Made by a program: the position numbers and the translations under genes | In this document: in pieces, positions 7,039-15,818 of the stretch | Position numbering within the stretch: position 1 is the first letter of the stretch | Layout: the number at the start of each line of letters is the position of its first letter | Source: Dehalococcoidia bacterium | GTDB lineage: Bacteria > Chloroflexota > Dehalococcoidia > Tepidiformales > Tepidiformaceae | DNA: 64,000 bases | Reading direction: 5' to 3' | Assembly (NCBI GenBank): GCA_003104995.1 | Contig: PQAO01000008.1 | Span: 1-64,000 of the forward strand | Notes under the pieces: model-generated | Seen by the model: only the letters and a program-made list of their open reading frames with translations | Told to the model about the DNA's origin: nothing | Database searches by the model: none

Positions 7039-7676
7039 CCGAGCTTGCCGCCGCATTCGCCGCAGAACTTGGCACCCGGCGCGCTCTTGGCGCCGCACTG
7101 CCCGCAGAAAGCGGCCACGGCCACGTTCGTCGGGTTGCCGCAGCCGGGACAGAACTTCTTGCCCAGGGTCTCGGCGCCGCAGTTGGCGCAATTCGCGGCG
7201 ACTTCCTTGCCCTTGGTGCTCATCCGCTGGTTCTCTTCGAGGAAGTTGTCGTTGTTGACCTGGGTCTCGACGAACTGGGCGCGGACGCGGGTTTCGACTT
7301 CTTCCGCGATGGGGGCACAGTCCTTGCACATGTTCGCGCCGGGGTTCCAGCAGACCTGGTCGCAGAGCCAGTTGCCGCAATGCCGGCACTGCTTAAAGAG
7401 GGGCCGGATCTCCTGGACAGCCTTATGCAGGGCGGCGTCGTGCTGCTTGCCGCCGACGGCGCGCTGCACTTCGTAGGCGGAGTCTGCGCCACGGCCCAGG
7501 GCTCCTCCAACAAAGCCAGAAGCACCGCGGAGGAAGCCACCGGCGACGCCCAGCTTGTTGGACTGGTAACTGCTCATGTAGCCGTTGGAACAGCGCTCGC
7601 AGTTGAACTTGAACTGGAAGCCCATGTCAGTCGAGAGGTCTTCGTAATTCCCGGTGAACTCGATCGCGGCGGTCAT
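7035..7676 (-). CDS. Zinc-ribbon protein, 213 aa
   Basis: Cytoplasmic protein with many CxxC knuckles: CERC near residue 26, CRHC/CDQVC/CKDC in the middle, and three zinc ribbons at the C-terminus (CANCGAETLGKKFCPGCGN, CGQCG, CGECGG). A Gly-rich helix (AGGFLRGASGFVGGALGRGA) could touch a membrane, but no true transmembrane segment is evident. Such proteins usually mediate protein or nucleic-acid contacts. I cannot name a function. The start has GCAGGGG upstream. Confidence 0.75.
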   Translation of the reverse strand: MTAAIEFTGNYEDLSTDMGFQFKFNCERCSNGYMSSYQSNKLGVAGGFLRGASGFVGGALGRGADSAYEVQRAVGGKQHDAALHKAVQEIRPLFKQCRHCGNWLCDQVCWNPGANMCKDCAPIAEEVETRVRAQFVETQVNNDNFLEENQRMSTKGKEVAANCANCGAETLGKKFCPGCGNPTNVAVAAFCGQCGAKSAPGAKFCGECGGKLG

Positions 7677-7830
7677 CCCCTGCGAGGCTCCATCAGTGGG
7701 TGTTGACTGGGGATGATAGCGCCTGGCCGCCTACAAGCAGCTGTGGACGGCCAGGTTACGTAAAGGTGAGCCACCCCTGCGCCCATCGACGGGCGCCACG
7801 CGATGGCCTACTGTGATTGTGGATTGCCAC

Positions 7831-8259
7831 ATGGCCGACAAGTTCGAACGAGAGATAGAAGAGATCCTGTCGAAGCTCGACGACAAGCTGCCGCCGGCAG
7901 ATGAGAAGTCGCCGATTTCACTATCGTCGCGCCGCCAGGCGAAGGCGAAGTCCTCCCGGCCACGAGGGCCACGGACGAATCCACTATCCGCGATCACGCC
8001 AACGACACTGCTGTTCGCCGGGGCGGGGATCATGTTCGGGGGCCTGCTGCTTTCCAACTTCTGGGGGCCACTGATCTGGGCGTCGCTGAGCGGAGTGTTG
8101 CTGTTCGTGGGCGCGTTCATGTGGTCATTCCGGCGGACACCCAGGGCGGAGCGGGGTTCCTCGCCAAAGGGCGTGTACTGGCGCGACCGGTACATCGAGT
8201 ACGAGCCGCCGACATCTGCGGGCGGCTCGCGCATCAAGAACTGGTTCAGACGGAAGTAG
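7831..8259 (+). CDS. Small membrane protein, 142 aa
   Basis: Predicted integral membrane protein. It has an acidic/basic cytoplasmic N-terminus with a helical start (MADKFEREIEEILSKLDDKL) and a Ser/Arg-rich linker. Two transmembrane helices follow (TTLLFAGAGIMFGGLLLS and LIWASLSGVLLFVGAFMW), then a basic C-terminal tail ending in WRDRYIEYE and KNWFRRK. Similar small proteins are common in Chloroflexota and Actinobacteria genomes; function unknown. A GTG at 7813 is an alternative start, but a TACTGT (7809-7814) would place the transcript start after it. Confidence 0.7.
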   Translation: MADKFEREIEEILSKLDDKLPPADEKSPISLSSRRQAKAKSSRPRGPRTNPLSAITPTTLLFAGAGIMFGGLLLSNFWGPLIWASLSGVLLFVGAFMWSFRRTPRAERGSSPKGVYWRDRYIEYEPPTSAGGSRIKNWFRRK

Positions 8260-8289
8260 CGTTTCCGGGCGTTTAACCGCCCGCATCCG

Positions 8290-8295
8290 TACGCT
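8290..8295 (+). promoter_or_regulatory. -10 hexamer of M28 peptidase gene
   Basis: TACGCT, 7 nt before the ATG at 8303; predicted leaderless mRNA. Confidence 0.3.
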
Positions 8296-8302
8296 CGCTT
8301 GT

Positions 8303-9634
8303 ATGCGTCCCCTGATCGCCCTCGTTCCACTGCTGGCGTTTCTCGCCGTGGCCTGCTCGGACAAGTCCGAGGGAGCACCCGCCGAGGCCGCCGCGGCAGT
8401 CGCAAGCCCTACGGCCTCCGATTCCTCAACGGGCGAAGCGAGGGTCACTCCCGCCACCGGAGGTGGGCCCACCGGCTCAGCCACAGGCCCGGCCGAGCAC
8501 GACGGGCAGCGCGCACTGGCGCATGTGATCGAACTTGCGAAGGAGCCTCGGGTCTCCGGGACGCCGGCCGAAGCGCGCGCCGCGACGTACATCGCCGAGC
8601 AGTTCCGTTCGAGCGGGTATACGGTCGAGGTGATGCAGTTCGAGTTCGACGGCGATCGTTTCCGGGCGGGAGAGGTGACGGTCGACGGGAAGACCATCGA
8701 GGCGCTGACGCTCGCGGGGAGCCCGGGCGGAGCGGTGAGTGCGCCCGCCGTGTTTGTTGGGCTGGCCGACGAAGAGGGCATTGCCGGGCGCGACCTGACC
8801 GGGAAGATGGCGGTGGCCGAACGTGGCGTGCTGAACTTCGGCGTGAAGTACGAGAACGTGAGGGCGGCAGGCGCGGTCGGGCTGGTGGTGGTGAACAACC
8901 GGCCAGGGTCGTTCTCGGGGAACCTGGCGACGGGCGCGCGTATCCCGGTCGTGGGCGTATCCCAGGAGGACGGGGCGGCCGTCCTCGAGGCGGCGAAGGC
9001 GGGGCGAGAGATTGGGCTGAAAGCGCCGCCGACCGTTGGGCTGACGAAGGCGCTGAACGTCATCGCACGGCCCGGCACGGGTTCGGAGTGCGTTGTGTTG
9101 GTGGGCGGACACTTCGACACGGTGCCTTCCGCACCTGGCGCCAACGACAACGCAAGCGGCACGGCGAACGTGATCGAACTGGCACGGGCACTGGCGGTGG
9201 ATGGGCTGGACGAAGGCCTCTGCTTCGCAACTTTCGGCGCGGAAGAATCGGGGCTGTATGGAAGCAAGGCGCTGGTTGAACGTTTGCGTTCCGAAGGCGC
9301 GCTACCGAGGTATATGGTCAACCTGGACGTGACCGGCATTGGGGCGCGTGTCGAAGTGATCGGCGATGGGCCCCTGGCGCAAACGGCCCTTGCCCTCGCT
9401 GCCTCGGCGGGCATACCTGCCGTACCTTCACAGCTGCCACCGAACTCCGGGAGCGACCACCAGAGTTTCCTGGACGCAGGGATCGCGACGGTGTTCTTCA
9501 CATCGGGCGATTTCTCGACCATCCATTCGCCCGCGGATGTGGTGGCGGACATCGACATGGAAATGCTCGACCACATCGGCGACACCGCGCTACTTGTGGT
9601 GAAGGATCTCCTGGCGGAAGTTGCCCAAGGATGA
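8303..9634 (+). CDS. M28 family metallopeptidase, lipoprotein
   Basis: Exported zinc aminopeptidase, 443 aa. The N-terminus is a lipoprotein signal peptide with lipobox LAVAC, so the enzyme should be anchored outside the membrane. A PA domain (roughly residues 130-220) is followed by the peptidase domain with GGHFDTVPSAPGANDNASG (His and bridging Asp), FGAEESGLYGSKAL (Glu base and ligand), MVNLDVTG and NSGSDHQSF. The likely role is peptide scavenging. It is followed at once by a second lipoprotein gene, and the two reading frames can overlap by ATGA. Confidence 0.93.
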   Translation: MRPLIALVPLLAFLAVACSDKSEGAPAEAAAAVASPTASDSSTGEARVTPATGGGPTGSATGPAEHDGQRALAHVIELAKEPRVSGTPAEARAATYIAEQFRSSGYTVEVMQFEFDGDRFRAGEVTVDGKTIEALTLAGSPGGAVSAPAVFVGLADEEGIAGRDLTGKMAVAERGVLNFGVKYENVRAAGAVGLVVVNNRPGSFSGNLATGARIPVVGVSQEDGAAVLEAAKAGREIGLKAPPTVGLTKALNVIARPGTGSECVVLVGGHFDTVPSAPGANDNASGTANVIELARALAVDGLDEGLCFATFGAEESGLYGSKALVERLRSEGALPRYMVNLDVTGIGARVEVIGDGPLAQTALALAASAGIPAVPSQLPPNSGSDHQSFLDAGIATVFFTSGDFSTIHSPADVVADIDMEMLDHIGDTALLVVKDLLAEVAQG

Positions 9635-9648
9635 GAGGGCTGACTAGC

Positions 9649-10290
9649 ATGGCACCAATGCGCAGGTACTTCCCGATCGCGGTATTGTTGAGCGGGCTGG
9701 TGTTCGGAGTGGCGGCCACGGCCTGCGGCGGTGGTGGCAGCCCCGAAGAAGAGGGCAACGGCGAGCGGATCACCGACCCGGCACGGGTACCGAGTTCGAC
9801 GCCCGTGCAGAACCCGACGCTCTACAAAATCCAGGGCAACCAGGTCACGCTCGTCGGTGGAGACACCTCGCAGCTCACTCCGGTGGCAGGGAAAACGCCG
9901 GCCAGTGGTAAGAGCTACACGGTGAAATCGGGCGACACCTGCTCCCAGATCGCAGCGGACCATGGGGTCACGACTGAGGCGCTCATCAAGGCGAACCCAA
10001 CCGTATGCGACACGCTTGCCGTGGGCGATGTGTTGCGCATCCCGGCGGCGGCGGCAACCCCAACTCAGGCCTCGGGCGGGCTCACGTCAAACCCCACGGT
10101 GCGCGCGACAGCGACGACCGCCCCGGGCGGCGGGACCGGCGGCTCCGGCAAGACGTACACAGTGAAATCGGGCGACACGTGCGCGGACATCGCGGCGAGT
10201 TATGGTGTCTCAATCGCGGAGATCATCGCTCTGAACGGTCTGTCGCCGGATTGCCCCCTGCAGGTGGGGCAGGAAGTCAAGGTCCCGTAG
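9649..10290 (+). CDS. LysM-repeat lipoprotein
   Basis: 213-aa surface lipoprotein. Signal peptide with lipobox AATAC followed by a Gly/Ser/Glu linker, then two LysM domains (SYTVKSGDTCSQIAADHGV... and TYTVKSGDTCADIAASYGV...) separated by a Thr/Ala/Gly-rich spacer. LysM modules bind peptidoglycan or related glycans, so the protein probably sits between membrane and wall. Each LysM has extra Cys residues that could form disulfides. ATG 9631 overlapping the previous stop is an alternative start; AGAGGG 9 nt before ATG 9649 favours the shorter one. Confidence 0.85.
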   Translation: MAPMRRYFPIAVLLSGLVFGVAATACGGGGSPEEEGNGERITDPARVPSSTPVQNPTLYKIQGNQVTLVGGDTSQLTPVAGKTPASGKSYTVKSGDTCSQIAADHGVTTEALIKANPTVCDTLAVGDVLRIPAAAATPTQASGGLTSNPTVRATATTAPGGGTGGSGKTYTVKSGDTCADIAASYGVSIAEIIALNGLSPDCPLQVGQEVKVP

Positions 10291-10308
10291 GCGGGAACGA
10301 GCCGGGCG

Positions 10309-10506
10309 TTACCGGGAAGAGGGGGCGAGGACCTCAGCGATCCTTGCAACCGGAACGCCGGTGCGACGGGCTGCTTCGCCCAGCCGCAGATCCATGTCGT
10401 CGCGGGAGAGGCCGAGTTCGTGGAGCCTGGCAGCGGCACCGGGCCGTGTGCGGACGAGCTCGTAGATCGAAGCGTTTCCGGGCAGCCGTAACGTGGTCGC
10501 ATTCAT
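10309..10506 (-). CDS. Small protein with ScdA_N/DUF542-like domain
   Basis: 65 aa. The segment SIYELVRTRPGAAARLHELG followed by a helix (DDMDLRLGEAARRTGVPVARIAEVL) resembles the N-terminal domain of ScdA/RIC iron-sulfur repair proteins (DUF542) or DUF1858. It lacks the CC pair seen in many of them. AGGGGTG lies 7 nt before the chosen ATG; a GTG 9 nt further upstream is possible. It stands alone. Function unknown. Confidence 0.6.
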   Translation of the reverse strand: MNATTLRLPGNASIYELVRTRPGAAARLHELGLSRDDMDLRLGEAARRTGVPVARIAEVLAPSSR

Positions 10507-10832
10507 ATCGTTCACCCCTGCAGCGGCTTCGTCCCTACCGATGACACTCGCGTACCGGCAGGGTGAACACCGTGTTTCGCCATGGAGAGATTAGGACGCC
10601 GGGGGGCTAGAGTCAGCCCCCCTCTACCAAAGATTCACTATGGCAGCCATTACTTCTACGAGGGGTGCAGGCGTCCCGGCGGGGAGGAGGCTGGCTGGCT
10701 GCTGGCAGTGGTGCCCGGAGGAAACCGCGGGCCACCCGGGCGTAATCGTGGGGGAGAACCGGCTGCGACCAGACTGGAAGTGGCTGATGAACGCGCCGTT
10801 ACAGCTTCGTATGACGAGGGTGTTTCAGGATC
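10507..10832. other. 326-bp region without a supported gene
   Basis: Very GC-rich. It holds a perfect hairpin at 10601-10622 and a 92-codon open frame (10640-10918, +) with no recognisable similarity that runs antisense into the CoA-transferase gene. I searched by eye for cobalamin, RNase P, SRP and tmRNA signatures and found none. A small structured RNA cannot be excluded. Confidence 0.4.
10601..10622. repeat. GC hairpin GGGGGGCT/AGCCCCCC
   Basis: Eight-pair perfect stem with a 6-nt loop AGAGTC and no T-run on either side. A TAGAGT lies across the loop and could be a -10. Role unclear. Confidence 0.4.
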
Positions 10833-12059
10833 TCAGCGAGGAAGTTCGGAGAGGACTTCGGCCGTGTGTTCGCCGAGTTTCGGGGCGGGACGGCGCAGTT
10901 CCCAGGGTGTTTCGCTGAACTGGTAGGGGGCGCCGGGCATGCGGACGGGGCGGTCGTCGCGGCCCTCGCCGGTGATATCCACCCAGAAGCCGCGGTCTTC
11001 CCAGTGCGGATCCGCGAGCGCTTCGTCAGGGGCGCGGACGACGCCCCAGGACTGACGGCGTTCCTGGCCGCCGCGGTAGATCTCGTCAGCGGGATGGGCG
11101 GCGATGAAGCGGCCGACCTCCGCGAGGATTTCGGCCGCTTCGGTGGTACCGCGGGCCGGCTGGCGGGCGGCCGGTTCGCCGAAACGGGCCTCATCGAACT
11201 GGAGGCCAAAGCCTTCGGACTGGAACCATTCCTTGATCTTGTTCCAGCTGGCGTTGTCGCGGCCGACGCCAAAAATGAGCGCGTAGCGTTCGTCGTTGGC
11301 GAGGTAGAGCCACGGTTCGCTGCGGGTGGCGGCCGCGTGCCGGGCGGTCTGGCGGATCACGTTGACTCGCTTCGTGAACCAGTAGGGAAGGCCAACCTCG
11401 GTGGTGCTACTCAGCGCCTCATGCATCGAGGCATCGACGTGTTGGCCCTGGCCGGTGCGGTCGCGGTGGAGGAGGGCAGCCAGGACGCCCTGGACGGCAT
11501 AGTGGCACGCCGTGTTGTAGCCCTGGTCTCCATGGCCGCGGATGGGCGGGGCGCCTTCAGCGTCGGTTGGGTCGTAGCCGTTCATCATCATTGGCCCGCC
11601 GAGGGCGAGGGCAGTCATGTCGGTGGCCTGAAAGTCCGCCCAGGGGCCGTCCTGGCCGAACGGGGTGATGGAGCACCAGATGCGGGGAGGAGGGAGGAGG
11701 GAGGAGTCCCCGCGGAGGAGCGAGCGATGGCCGAGACCGAGGCGGTCGAGGGCGCCGGGAGACTGGTCTTCGATGACGATATCCGCGGTGGAGACGAGGG
11801 CTTTCCAGGCGGCAGCGCCTGCATCGGATTCGAGGTCCAGGATCACCGAGCGCTTGTTGGTGTTGTGGTACCAGAAGTTGAGCGAACGGTTGGGGCCGGG
11901 GATGTCGTCGACGAATGGGCCGATAGCGCGGGCGGTGGAACCGGCGGGCGGTTCGACCTTGATGACGTCGGCGCCCATGTCGGCGAGGAGCTTCCCGGCG
12001 AGTTGGCCAAGCTCATCGCAGAGTTCGATGACGCGGAGTCCGGCGAGTGGGCCGGTCAC
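10833..12059 (-). CDS. CaiB/BaiF CoA-transferase family protein (A)
   Basis: Family III CoA-transferase, 408 aa, which would move CoA between carboxylic acids through an aspartyl anhydride. Family signatures: GLRVIELCDELGQLAGKLLADMGADVIKVEPP at the N-terminus, NKRSVILDLES, the HGDQGYNT segment with the probable nucleophile Asp, and RTGQGQHVDASMHEAL. It overlaps the upstream paralogue by 4 bp, so the pair is translated together and may form a heteromer, as some family III enzymes do. The natural substrate is unknown. Confidence 0.92.
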   Translation of the reverse strand: MTGPLAGLRVIELCDELGQLAGKLLADMGADVIKVEPPAGSTARAIGPFVDDIPGPNRSLNFWYHNTNKRSVILDLESDAGAAAWKALVSTADIVIEDQSPGALDRLGLGHRSLLRGDSSLLPPPRIWCSITPFGQDGPWADFQATDMTALALGGPMMMNGYDPTDAEGAPPIRGHGDQGYNTACHYAVQGVLAALLHRDRTGQGQHVDASMHEALSSTTEVGLPYWFTKRVNVIRQTARHAAATRSEPWLYLANDERYALIFGVGRDNASWNKIKEWFQSEGFGLQFDEARFGEPAARQPARGTTEAAEILAEVGRFIAAHPADEIYRGGQERRQSWGVVRAPDEALADPHWEDRGFWVDITGEGRDDRPVRMPGAPYQFSETPWELRRPAPKLGEHTAEVLSELPR

Positions 12060-13294
12060 ATGAAGACTCCCATCTCTTCGTGTTCGGCGAACTCCTCGGG
12101 CGATAGCCCGAGGATGTCCTGCATCACGTGGGCTGTGTGCTCGCCGATAAGGGGCGAGGCGGTGCGGAGGGCGCCGGGCGTTGCCGAGAGTCGGGGAGTG
12201 ACGCCGTCGAACTCAGAGGCCTGGCCCATCTCGGCGTGGGGCATCGTGTGCCACCAGTTGCGGGAGCGGAGCTGCTCGTCGCGGTCGAATCGGTCGCCCG
12301 GGCTCTGGCAGACACCGGCGGGGACGCCCGCTGCCTGGAGGACCTGCATGACGGCGTAGGCCTCCCGCCCGGATGTCCAGGCAGCGATGTGCTCATCCAG
12401 GTCGTCCTGGTGTTCGAGGCGGCTGGCGTTGGTGGCGAAGCGCGCATCGGCGGCCCAGGCGGGTTCGCCCATGGCGCGGCCCATCGCCTGCCACTCGGCG
12501 TCGTTGCGGACGGCGATGGCGACCCAGCGGTCGTCCCCCGCGCAGGGGTAGGTGTTGTGCGGGGCGATGGCGGGTTCCCAGGCGCGGTTGCCGGGGGGCA
12601 TACCGGGACGGCGCCAACCGCGGCCGTTGACGGTGGCATCGAGGACGGCCGGTCCGGTGAGGACGAGGCCCGCTTCGACCTGGGAGATATCGATGTACTG
12701 GCCCTGGCCGGTCCGGTTGCGATGGTGGAGGGCCATCATGACGGCGATGGCGCCGTAGTAACCGGCGGTGTGGTCCATGTAGGAGTAGCCCCAGCCGGCG
12801 GGCGGCTTGCCGGGGAGGCCAGACATGAGGGTGAGGCCGCTGAGGGCCTGGGCGGTTGGGCCCCAGGTGGTGAAGTGCTTATCGCGGCCCGTGTGGCCGT
12901 AACCCGAGATGGAGCAGTAGATGATGCCCGGGTTGATGGCGCGCTGGGCTTCGAAGTCGAGCCCCCAGGATTCGAGGACGCCTCCGGAGAAGTTCTCGAT
13001 AACGACATCGCTGGCCGCGATGAGCCGGTGGAGCAGCTCCATGCCGAGGGGGTGGCGGACGTTGAGGAGGACGCTCTTCTTGTTGCGGTTGAAGTAGTTG
13101 AAAAAGCCCGAGTTGTTGAGGGTGGTGCGTTCGCCGTTGATCGGGCGGCCGAGGCGGATTGGGTCGACCGCCTGGGCGTGTTCGACCCGGATGACCTCGG
13201 CGCCGAAATCGGCGAGGACGCGGGTGGCCGTCGGGCCGGCGATGATCCAGGTGAGGTCGCAGACGCGGATGCCGGTGAGCGGAAGGTCGGCCAT
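12056..13294 (-). CDS. CaiB/BaiF CoA-transferase family protein (B)
   Basis: Second family III CoA-transferase, 412 aa, first gene of the two-gene unit. It shows GIRVCDLTWIIAGPTATRVLADFGAEVIRVE, NRNKKSVLLNVRHPLG, the YMDHTAGYYGA segment with the likely catalytic Asp, and RTGQGQYIDISQVEAGL. Family members with this N-terminus include formyl-CoA and succinyl-CoA transferases, but substrate cannot be assigned. A perfect TATAAT sits 7 nt before the ATG, suggesting a leaderless message. Confidence 0.92.
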   Translation of the reverse strand: MADLPLTGIRVCDLTWIIAGPTATRVLADFGAEVIRVEHAQAVDPIRLGRPINGERTTLNNSGFFNYFNRNKKSVLLNVRHPLGMELLHRLIAASDVVIENFSGGVLESWGLDFEAQRAINPGIIYCSISGYGHTGRDKHFTTWGPTAQALSGLTLMSGLPGKPPAGWGYSYMDHTAGYYGAIAVMMALHHRNRTGQGQYIDISQVEAGLVLTGPAVLDATVNGRGWRRPGMPPGNRAWEPAIAPHNTYPCAGDDRWVAIAVRNDAEWQAMGRAMGEPAWAADARFATNASRLEHQDDLDEHIAAWTSGREAYAVMQVLQAAGVPAGVCQSPGDRFDRDEQLRSRNWWHTMPHAEMGQASEFDGVTPRLSATPGALRTASPLIGEHTAHVMQDILGLSPEEFAEHEEMGVFM

Positions 13295-13301
13295 GAGCGG
13301 G

Positions 13302-13307
13302 ATTATA
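13302..13307 (-). promoter_or_regulatory. -10 hexamer (TATAAT) of CoA-transferase operon
   Basis: Perfect TATAAT with 7 nt to the ATG at 13294. Clearest of the leaderless promoters in the window. Confidence 0.5.
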
Positions 13308-13413
13308 GAGAGAAGTGCGAAGCTCGAAGCGCGATGAGTGTCGGCCGATATCAGGAGCGGGGTCTTGAGGGTTCGCGTAGGATCGGGCGAAAGACAAGTT
13401 CAGGAGTGCCCGA

Positions 13414-14055
13414 ATGACCGAGCCAGCCGTGGTAGTGAGCGACTTTTTCGAAGTGATTGGGACGCAGCGGGCGATGCGGCGGCTGAAACCGGACCCGGTG
13501 CCCGAGGAGTACATCAAGAAGATCATCTGGGCGGCGACGCGGGCGCCGAGCGGGGGCAACCGCCAGGGGTGGCGCTGGCTGGTCATCACGGACCCCGAGA
13601 GCAAGCAGAAGATCCAGGAGTGGTACCACGAGGGCTGGTCGAAGATGACGGCGAGCGGGTATGGCGCCGGCGCGAACCTGCCGGAGGCCGAGCGGTTGAG
13701 CAATGAGCGGGTGATGAAGAGCGCGACCTACCTGGCCGAGCACATGCACGAGGTGCCGGTGCTGATCCTCGCGTGCTCGCTCACGGGAAACGGCGACATC
13801 ACCTCGGGTTCGAGCATCTACCCGGCGGTGCAGAACCTGATGCTGGCGGCACGGGCACTGGGACTGGGGACCGCGCTGACCACGGTGCACCGTGGGTGGC
13901 AGAAGGAAATCCGGGAACTCTTCGGTATCCCGGAGAGCGTGGAGACAGCCGCGCTGATCCCGGTGGGCTGGCCAAAGGGCAAGTTCGGGAGCGGGTTCCG
14001 GAAGCCGGTCGAGGATGTGACGTACTGGGAGAAGTGGGGCGCGAAGAAGGCGTAA
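13414..14055 (+). CDS. Nitroreductase family protein
   Basis: FMN-dependent NAD(P)H oxidoreductase, 213 aa. Typical features are the N-terminal IGTQRAMRRLKPDPVPEEYIKKI with the flavin-phosphate Arg residues, RAPSGGNRQGWRWLVI, the mid-protein IYPAVQNLMLAARALGLGTALT, and the C-terminal ALIPVGWPKGKFGSG. Substrate class (nitroaromatic, quinone, F420-like) is not decided by sequence. AGGAG lies before the start, and TAGGATCG (13378-13385) upstream resembles a -10 found before other genes here. Confidence 0.92.
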   Translation: MTEPAVVVSDFFEVIGTQRAMRRLKPDPVPEEYIKKIIWAATRAPSGGNRQGWRWLVITDPESKQKIQEWYHEGWSKMTASGYGAGANLPEAERLSNERVMKSATYLAEHMHEVPVLILACSLTGNGDITSGSSIYPAVQNLMLAARALGLGTALTTVHRGWQKEIRELFGIPESVETAALIPVGWPKGKFGSGFRKPVEDVTYWEKWGAKKA

Positions 14056-14121
14056 CCGAGGTTGAGGGGGTACTACAGGCGGGCCACAATGGATCATCAA
14101 CAACTGAAGAAGGAGCATGAC

Positions 14122-14346
14122 ATGCTCGTCCCGGACAACACCCTCATCACGCCAGATCCAGAATCAGGGCGCGAACTCGCGCTGAAAATAGCCCGGCTCA
14201 CGATCAAGGCAATCCAGCCGTCCGACGACATGCGTGCCGCACTCCGCCCCGGTTACGCCGGCAACGCCGATTCACTCACGGCGGCCGCCCACGTCGTCGC
14301 GATCGAGTTCGCCACCATCGCCGCCGCGAACAACTACTGGCGTTAG
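14122..14346 (+). CDS. Small hypothetical protein, 74 aa
   Basis: Unrecognised. The start is chosen for AAGGAG 6 nt before the ATG; in-frame upstream starts (14062, 14089) lack this. The product has a polar N-terminus (VPDNTLITPDPESGRELA) and two helices ending in AAHVVAIEFATIAAANNYWR. No Cys, no signal peptide, no transmembrane segment. It stands alone after the nitroreductase gene. Confidence 0.55.
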   Translation: MLVPDNTLITPDPESGRELALKIARLTIKAIQPSDDMRAALRPGYAGNADSLTAAAHVVAIEFATIAAANNYWR

Positions 14347-14622
14347 CCGCCTCTCCCAGCGGACCGGAGCGTTTGCATCTGCAGTGCCTTGGCGGCCGGC
14401 ACCATCGGCCGGGGTCGCCATGCCGCCCCCCCGGATTCACCGGCCTTGACCTCGAAGTGATCGTGAACCGGGATGGGGCGATGGGCTCCAGCATAAACGC
14501 TACTTGTTCGATGGCAGTGCGGAGGCACTGGTCGGCAGGGTGCTGCACCACAGGTGAATGCGGCCCGCCAGACGCCCCGCGAGGCGGCAGGCTAGAATGC
14601 AACGACAAAGGGGGCCCGAGCC

Positions 14623-15771
14623 ATGACCGACCACAGCACCGGACTCCAGCTTCGTTCGCTCATCAAGCCCGACGGGAACCTCGAACTCTCGCTGGTGAGC
14701 GTGGAGACGCCCGCGCCGGGTCCGGGCGAGGTTGTCGTCCGCATGGAGGCGGCGCCCCTCAACCCGTCTGATATGGGGCTCCTGTTCGGGGGCGCGGACA
14801 TGACGACAGCGAAAGCCGGGGGAACACCGGACAACCCGGTGGTGACGGCGCAGTTGCCTCCAGCGGCGCTCCGGGCAATGGCTGCGCGGGTCGGCCAATC
14901 GTTGCCTGTGGGCAACGAGGGAGCGGGCGTCGTCATCGAGACCGGAAGCTCGGCAGCCGCACAGGCGCTGCTGGGGAAGACAGTGGCCGTGCTCGGCGGC
15001 TCGATGTATTCGCAGTACCGAACGCTCGGCACGGGCCAGTGCTTGCTCCTGCCGGCGGGGACGACGCCCGAGCAGGGCGCTTCGTGCTTTGTGAACCCGC
15101 TGACCGCACTCGGCATGACGGAGACCATGCGCCGCGAGGGACACGCGGCCCTGGTCCACACGGCCGCGGCTTCCAACCTGGGGCAGATGTTGCAGAAGCT
15201 CTGCATCAAGGACGGCATCCCACTCGTAAACATCGTCCGGAGCCAGCAGCAGGTCGATATCTTGAAAGGGATCGGCGCCACCTACGTCTGCGACAGCAGT
15301 TCGACCACCTTCATGGGGGACCTGATCGAGGCGGTTGCCGCCACCGGTGCGACGCTCGCGTTCGACGCCGTAGGCGGGGGCCGCCTCGCCGGGCAGATCC
15401 TGGCGGCGATGGAAATCGCGGCGAACCGGACCGCGAGCGAATACAGCCGGTACGGTTCGACCACGCACAAGCAGGTGTATATCTACGGCGGGCTCGACCC
15501 GGGCCCCACCGAGTTCAACCGGGCGTTCGGCACGGCGTGGGGCATCGGTGGCTGGCTGCTCACGCCGTTTCTCCAGAAGGCCGGCCCCGAAGCCGCACAG
15601 GCGATGCGGGAGCGGGTAGCGTCGGAAATCACCACCACATTTGCCAGCCACTACACGAAGGTCGTCTCGCTACGCGAAGCGCTGCAGCTCGAGCACATCG
15701 CGGCCTACGGGAGGCGGGCCACCGGCGAGAAGTACCTGATCAGACCAAACAAAGGCATCGCCCGCGGCTGA
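14623..15771 (+). CDS. MDR-family NAD(P)H oxidoreductase (quinone reductase-like)
   Basis: 382-aa medium-chain dehydrogenase/reductase without structural or catalytic zinc ligands, so closer to quinone oxidoreductases or enoyl reductases. N-terminal GroES-like domain (ETPAPGPGEVVVRMEAAPLNPSDMG), then a substrate cap and a Rossmann domain with AALVHTAAASNLGQMLQKLC, where the usual AxGGVG loop is changed to TAAASNLG. It ends with the family C-terminal helix and strand. TAGAAT at 14593-14598 is a likely -10. Monocistronic by appearance. Confidence 0.85.
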   Translation: MTDHSTGLQLRSLIKPDGNLELSLVSVETPAPGPGEVVVRMEAAPLNPSDMGLLFGGADMTTAKAGGTPDNPVVTAQLPPAALRAMAARVGQSLPVGNEGAGVVIETGSSAAAQALLGKTVAVLGGSMYSQYRTLGTGQCLLLPAGTTPEQGASCFVNPLTALGMTETMRREGHAALVHTAAASNLGQMLQKLCIKDGIPLVNIVRSQQQVDILKGIGATYVCDSSSTTFMGDLIEAVAATGATLAFDAVGGGRLAGQILAAMEIAANRTASEYSRYGSTTHKQVYIYGGLDPGPTEFNRAFGTAWGIGGWLLTPFLQKAGPEAAQAMRERVASEITTTFASHYTKVVSLREALQLEHIAAYGRRATGEKYLIRPNKGIARG

Positions 15772-15818
15772 CCGCGCCGAATCCCATTAGGATCGCGGCA
15801 TATACCGGGAGGTGAACG

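Noticed and set aside
10520..10830. Possible cobalamin riboswitch, RNase P RNA, SRP RNA or tmRNA
   Set aside because: None of the conserved sequence blocks of these RNAs is present.
10866..12359. 497-codon plus-strand open frame opposite the CoA-transferases
   Set aside because: Shadow of two clear CaiB/BaiF genes; no recognisable motifs.
14347..14622. Open frames on both strands between the small hypothetical gene and the MDR gene
   Set aside because: No Shine-Dalgarno, no similarity, Arg/Pro-rich composition. I see only a TAGAAT -10 for the MDR gene.
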